Assembly (NCBI GenBank): GCA_947507875.1
Contig: CANNQP010000031.1
Span: forward strand, 1 to 54,224
Length of the DNA stretch: 54,224 bases
Reading direction: 5' to 3'
Source: Verrucomicrobiaceae bacterium
Lineage (GTDB): Bacteria; Verrucomicrobiota; Verrucomicrobiia; Verrucomicrobiales; Verrucomicrobiaceae
Shown here: one piece after another, positions 51,368 through 54,224 of the stretch
Numbering within the stretch: the first letter of the stretch is position 1
Layout of the letters: each line of letters begins with the position of its first letter
Translations under genes and position numbers: made by a program
The notes under the pieces: model-generated
What the model saw: only the letters and a program-made list of their open reading frames with translations
Database searches by the model: none
Told to the model about the DNA's origin: nothing

Positions 51368-52492
51368 CTAATTGGAGCTAATAATCAACTGGAAGTCAGA
51401 AAGCGAAATGTTTATCTGATCCACAAGGACAATTTGTGGTGTGTTTGTAGTTAACTTTACACGAAGAACGCAATCACGCCATCCAGCAATGCCTCCCGCC
51501 GTGAATGTCGATGCTGACTCAATTACTTGATTGGGACCAGTTGGCGTAGAATAGATCTCAGTAGTGTTATTTAGAATCTTAACCTCCAATATTCTATTAG
51601 TATTCGGATTACTCCCCCCAATCGCGCCTGCCAACTTAAGCCTCATATTCAACTTTTGATTTGAGGCAGGTATGTAAATGCGAAATGGAAAATCCCAAGT
51701 TTGAACACCAATGGTGCGAAGTTCACCGGTTATATTTCCTACGTTGGGCTCACGAAACAACAATGCTGCGATTGGACTTTGCGTTTTTATTGCCGCGAAA
51801 GATGGCAGTAAGCGAGTATCTGCCGACAGTTGCTGCCAGCCTTTCGTTCCATCGCTAAACCAGATCCGAAGACGCAGATCGGGTTTATCAAACACATCCA
51901 ACGGAATAACTGCGTTGTTCATCAAACTCGTGTCACCAAGACGCACCGAAAACAATCCTTTTGAAACGGGCAAGGTTACATGATTGACCGGTTCACTGCC
52001 AGCCACACTGGTGCCATCGTTACTCCAGTAAGTGACATAGCTGGTCGTCGCGGTCGGCTCCGGAGGTGAGGCAATGCTCACAGTTGGTGCGCTGGTGTAT
52101 CCCGAACCCGGCGATGTGATTGTGAAACTCGTCACGACACCGTTAACCACCGAAGCTGTGGCTGTAGCCCCGCTACCACCTCCACCCGTAAGAGTCACCG
52201 AAGGGGCACCGGTGTACCCTGCACCACCATCGCTGACCGTGATGCTTGTCACAAAGCTGGATGTAATGACTGCCGTGCCCGTCGCCGTTCGTGCTATGGG
52301 TGTCGTGGTTGTACCTCCATCGACCAAGGCGAACTTAAATTGACCGGTGCCATCGAAATTCATGCCACGCACAGCAATGCGGCCTTGATAATTGAGGATG
52401 TTGGGAATTTGAGATACTGCCGCTTTAGAGATCAGTAAAGCACTAATAAGAACAAATTGAATAAGGCGGTTATACACGCTTATCATATACAT
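51368..52492 (-). CDS. Exported modular protein with INYQGR-type N-module and glycine-rich insert
   Basis: The 374-residue protein has an N-terminal hydrophobic signal ([16 protein letters not shown]). The module [40 protein letters not shown] and [15 protein letters not shown] is shared with the next gene upstream (52638-53519). Between its halves an extra ~90 residues (about 61-153) contain two Gly/Thr repeats ending [12 protein letters not shown] and [12 protein letters not shown]. The C-terminal ~145 residues look beta-rich and do not resemble the paralog. Such modules occur widely in exported proteins of Verrucomicrobia. Surface or extracellular location is likely; ligand unknown. Confidence 0.7.
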   Translation of the reverse strand: MYMISVYNRLIQFVLISALLISKAAVSQIPNILNYQGRIAVRGMNFDGTGQFKFALVDGGTTTTPIARTATGTAVITSSFVTSITVSDGGAGYTGAPSVTLTGGGGSGATATASVVNGVVTSFTITSPGSGYTSAPTVSIASPPEPTATTSYVTYWSNDGTSVAGSEPVNHVTLPVSKGLFSVRLGDTSLMNNAVIPLDVFDKPDLRLRIWFSDGTKGWQQLSADTRLLPSFAAIKTQSPIAALLFREPNVGNITGELRTIGVQTWDFPFRIYIPASNQKLNMRLKLAGAIGGSNPNTNRILEVKILNNTTEIYSTPTGPNQVIESASTFTAGGIAGWRDCVLRVKLTTNTPQIVLVDQINISLSDFQLIISSN

Positions 52493-52637
52493 TTTAGGCT
52501 TGAAAAATATGATCAGACTTGACCAAGTCTATTCATCGAACATTATTCTATTTTGCTTTAAATTTCTCATTACCTAGTTAATATACGGTTCTCGCAATGA
52601 ACAAATTGGGTTAGCAAATTGCATTAATTCGGTGAAA

Positions 52638-53519
52638 TCAGCGCAGTTCAGTTAAACTTACTTTATTGAGTCGGATAAAAGACTTATTACCCGCGCCATT
52701 TTGGTTAAATGCATCATAGTTGCCTGAATCCACCTGGGCGTCTATGAAATAATTGTAGTTCTCCCAATCAAGCAGAACGCTTGAATTGATTGCAGTCGAA
52801 ATATTATCACCAATAGTCGTTAAATTCAAAACCATCAAATCCACTTCGACCCCGTCAGAAGATCTTCTCTTCAGTATAATTCTACCATTTGGTTTTCTTG
52901 GAGAACCAGTGTAGACAACATGAATATTAGCGTTTCCGCTTGTATGATTAGCAGATATTTCGGTGACTTGTTTTGTATCTGCTGTTAGATTATACCTGAC
53001 TGAAATTCCGGTATCCCAAGGGGGAGCTAATGGTAACGTATTTGAACCGAAACTCATAACCGTGTATTTGAACGGCTTAGTTCTTAAATTTTCAGATTTC
53101 AACGCAAAAGAGCTTGGGCTGTACTCATGGTCAGGCTGCATTCGTTGCCACCCATTGGAGCCTGAGTTGAACCAAACTCGAAGCTTCGCATTTTTAGCCA
53201 CAACTTCGTCACTGATTGGAGCCATGTTTTCAATCGAAGCCTTTCCAAGACTGACCCGAAAAAGGCCTTTGGATACATTCAATTGAACGGCATTGCTTGG
53301 CTCGGAGCCATCAACGCTAGTCCCATCATTGCTCCAGAGGCTTACAGTTCCCGCTTCATTGAGTAGAACAAACTTAAAAGATCCCATCCCATCGAATGGA
53401 TTCCCACTAACACTAACTCTTCCTTGGTAATTGATAATGTTGGGAGATTGTCCCCATGAAAGAGAATTAAATGTGAAGAGAAGAAGCCAGAGACCGGATA
53501 ATATAGGTATTTTCACCAT
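52638..53519 (-). CDS. Exported modular protein, paralog of 51368-52492 without the insert
   Basis: The 293-residue protein has a signal peptide (LWLLLFTFNSLSWGQ) and then the same module: [40 protein letters not shown] and VSKGLFRVSLGKASI, ending near RVWFNSGSNGWQRMQPDHEY. The C-terminal half (from ~140) is different from the paralog's and ends with a beta-rich DWENYNYFIDAQVDSGNYDA segment. It starts 15 bases after the stop of the gene at 53535 and is followed by the paralog after 145 bases, all on the minus strand. It is AT-rich compared with the upstream partial gene. Function unknown; the layout suggests swappable C-terminal domains on one conserved base. Confidence 0.7.
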   Translation of the reverse strand: MVKIPILSGLWLLLFTFNSLSWGQSPNIINYQGRVSVSGNPFDGMGSFKFVLLNEAGTVSLWSNDGTSVDGSEPSNAVQLNVSKGLFRVSLGKASIENMAPISDEVVAKNAKLRVWFNSGSNGWQRMQPDHEYSPSSFALKSENLRTKPFKYTVMSFGSNTLPLAPPWDTGISVRYNLTADTKQVTEISANHTSGNANIHVVYTGSPRKPNGRIILKRRSSDGVEVDLMVLNLTTIGDNISTAINSSVLLDWENYNYFIDAQVDSGNYDAFNQNGAGNKSFIRLNKVSLTELR

Positions 53520-53534
53520 GTCGTTATTTGTTTG

Positions 53535-54224
53535 TTAATTCCTCCAAAATAGAACAGCCCCTGATCTCTGCTCGTTGCTTGGCGCTGTTTTTAAGGCAGG
53601 CAGCAGGTAGTGCCCCGCCCCGATCAGATCGTCTGCCAGTGTTGGTGTTTGCCTCAGCACGCCGCTGAAGTTCACCGTTCTGATTTGGGTGACGTCCAAC
53701 AGCTCAAAGCTCCCCGTGTAGGCGCCCGTGCTGGGCGTCAGCGTCATCCGCCACTTCCTCGTGTTGGCCTGCGGCGTCACCACGTTCGTCGCACTCACTC
53801 CCACCCACGTGGGCAGGGCTGTGTGCGTCGAACTGCCCGTGTCGCTGTGCTCCACTTCCCACTGGCCATTTGCGCCCAGTTCGAGGCGGGTGGCCAGGCG
53901 GTGGGTCGTGCTCGGCGCCTGCCAGGGATCCACCCTCAGCGTGGTCGTCACAGGCCCGAAGTCCGTGCGGTAGCCCAGGTCCCTCACCTGCCCCACCTTC
54001 ACCCAGCTCAGGTCGCTGCCTGCCACGTAGGAGCGCGCGGCCAGCCTTGGGTGCGGGACCAGCGTGAAGCTGCCGCCCAGGTGACTGCCTCTCCTCGCGG
54101 GCACGTAAGGTTGGACGAACAGACGATAGCCCGGCTTCTCCGCCACGTCAGCAGCCAGGCTTGCCGTGAAGGAGGTGCCATCGCCCAGTCGGCCCGTCAG
54201 GGTGAGCTGGCCCCTCGCATCGAC
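53535..54224 (-). CDS. C-terminal part of a large exported/surface protein (runs off right edge)
   Basis: The frame is open from the window edge to TAA 53535 (229 codons); a GTG at 54146 is not a believable start because coding sequence with the same pattern continues upstream (RGQLTLTGRLGDGTSFTASL). The repeat style GQLTLTGRLGDGTSF, YRLFVQPYVPARRGSHLGGS, GSFELLDVTQIRTVNFSGVL and DLIGAGHYLLPALK is common at the C-termini of large Ig- or beta-helix-type extracellular proteins of Verrucomicrobia. It is GC-rich, unlike the two paralogs downstream. Family named by pattern only. Confidence 0.6.
   Translation of the reverse strand, partial: VDARGQLTLTGRLGDGTSFTASLAADVAEKPGYRLFVQPYVPARRGSHLGGSFTLVPHPRLAARSYVAGSDLSWVKVGQVRDLGYRTDFGPVTTTLRVDPWQAPSTTHRLATRLELGANGQWEVEHSDTGSSTHTALPTWVGVSATNVVTPQANTRKWRMTLTPSTGAYTGSFELLDVTQIRTVNFSGVLRQTPTLADDLIGAGHYLLPALKTAPSNEQRSGAVLFWRN

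Overview
The window looks like a chromosomal segment of a Gram-negative bacterium of the phylum Verrucomicrobia, probably family Verrucomicrobiaceae (inference). Supporting signs are an alternative complex III operon, a PEP-CTERM protein, a sigma factor fused to a membrane-anchored C-terminal domain, exported modules with the INYQGR...FDGxGxFKF...WSNDGTSV pattern, lipid A/LPS core enzymes, and many Tat or Sec exported proteins. Most start codons have no recognisable Shine-Dalgarno sequence. Most of the window is GC-rich; parts of 48.4-53.5 kb are clearly more AT-rich.

Region by region. 1-6.5 kb, all on the minus strand: the N-terminus of an ECF sigma factor at the left edge, a block of decayed gene copies, then a compact operon. 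Read 5' to 3' the operon is an exported STN/secretin-N-like protein, an ECF sigma factor interrupted by an in-frame TAG, a small single-pass membrane protein, a BNR-repeat exported protein and an S9 peptidase. 6.6-14.8 kb: a gamma-glutamylcyclotransferase-like protein, a sigma factor fused to a membrane and extracytoplasmic domain, a sialate O-acetylesterase and a SNF2 helicase. 15-17.8 kb: an M23 peptidase and a fused lipid A acyltransferase/heptosyltransferase. 18-19.7 kb: a PEP-CTERM protein and a repeat-containing exported protein, with a terminator. 19.9-26.8 kb, plus strand: oligopeptidase B, an AEC transporter, a D-threonine aldolase/D-serine dehydratase-like PLP enzyme, an exported phosphoesterase and a DAACS symporter. 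26.8-32.4 kb: a LOG protein, a Tat-exported Gfo/Idh/MocA oxidoreductase, RmuC and an orphan sugar ABC permease.

32.5-38.8 kb holds actABCD of alternative complex III, a quinol:electron acceptor oxidoreductase. It is preceded by a perfect TGTGA-N6-TCACA palindrome and followed by a terminator directly after actD, so actE, actF and oxidase genes are not adjacent. 39.5-46.9 kb carries housekeeping and catabolic genes: an MBL hydrolase, an SGNH hydrolase, pepD, asd, a second Gfo/Idh/MocA oxidoreductase and thiH.

From 46,974 rightward the sequence looks like an integrated element. A tRNA 3' fragment (attachment site) sits next to a tyrosine integrase. It is followed by an exported DUF3298-like protein, a complete IS3-family (IS407-like) insertion sequence, a 38-bp tandem repeat, two paralogous exported proteins that share an N-terminal module but not their C-termini, and a partial large surface-type protein that runs off the right edge. 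The far boundary of the element is not in the window.

The most notable points are the amber codon that cuts the DNA-binding region off the sigma factor, the collapsed duplicate of the peptidase/membrane-protein genes, the shortened act operon with its CRP/FNR-type site, the acyltransferase-heptosyltransferase fusion, and the tRNA-borne island with its modular exported proteins.
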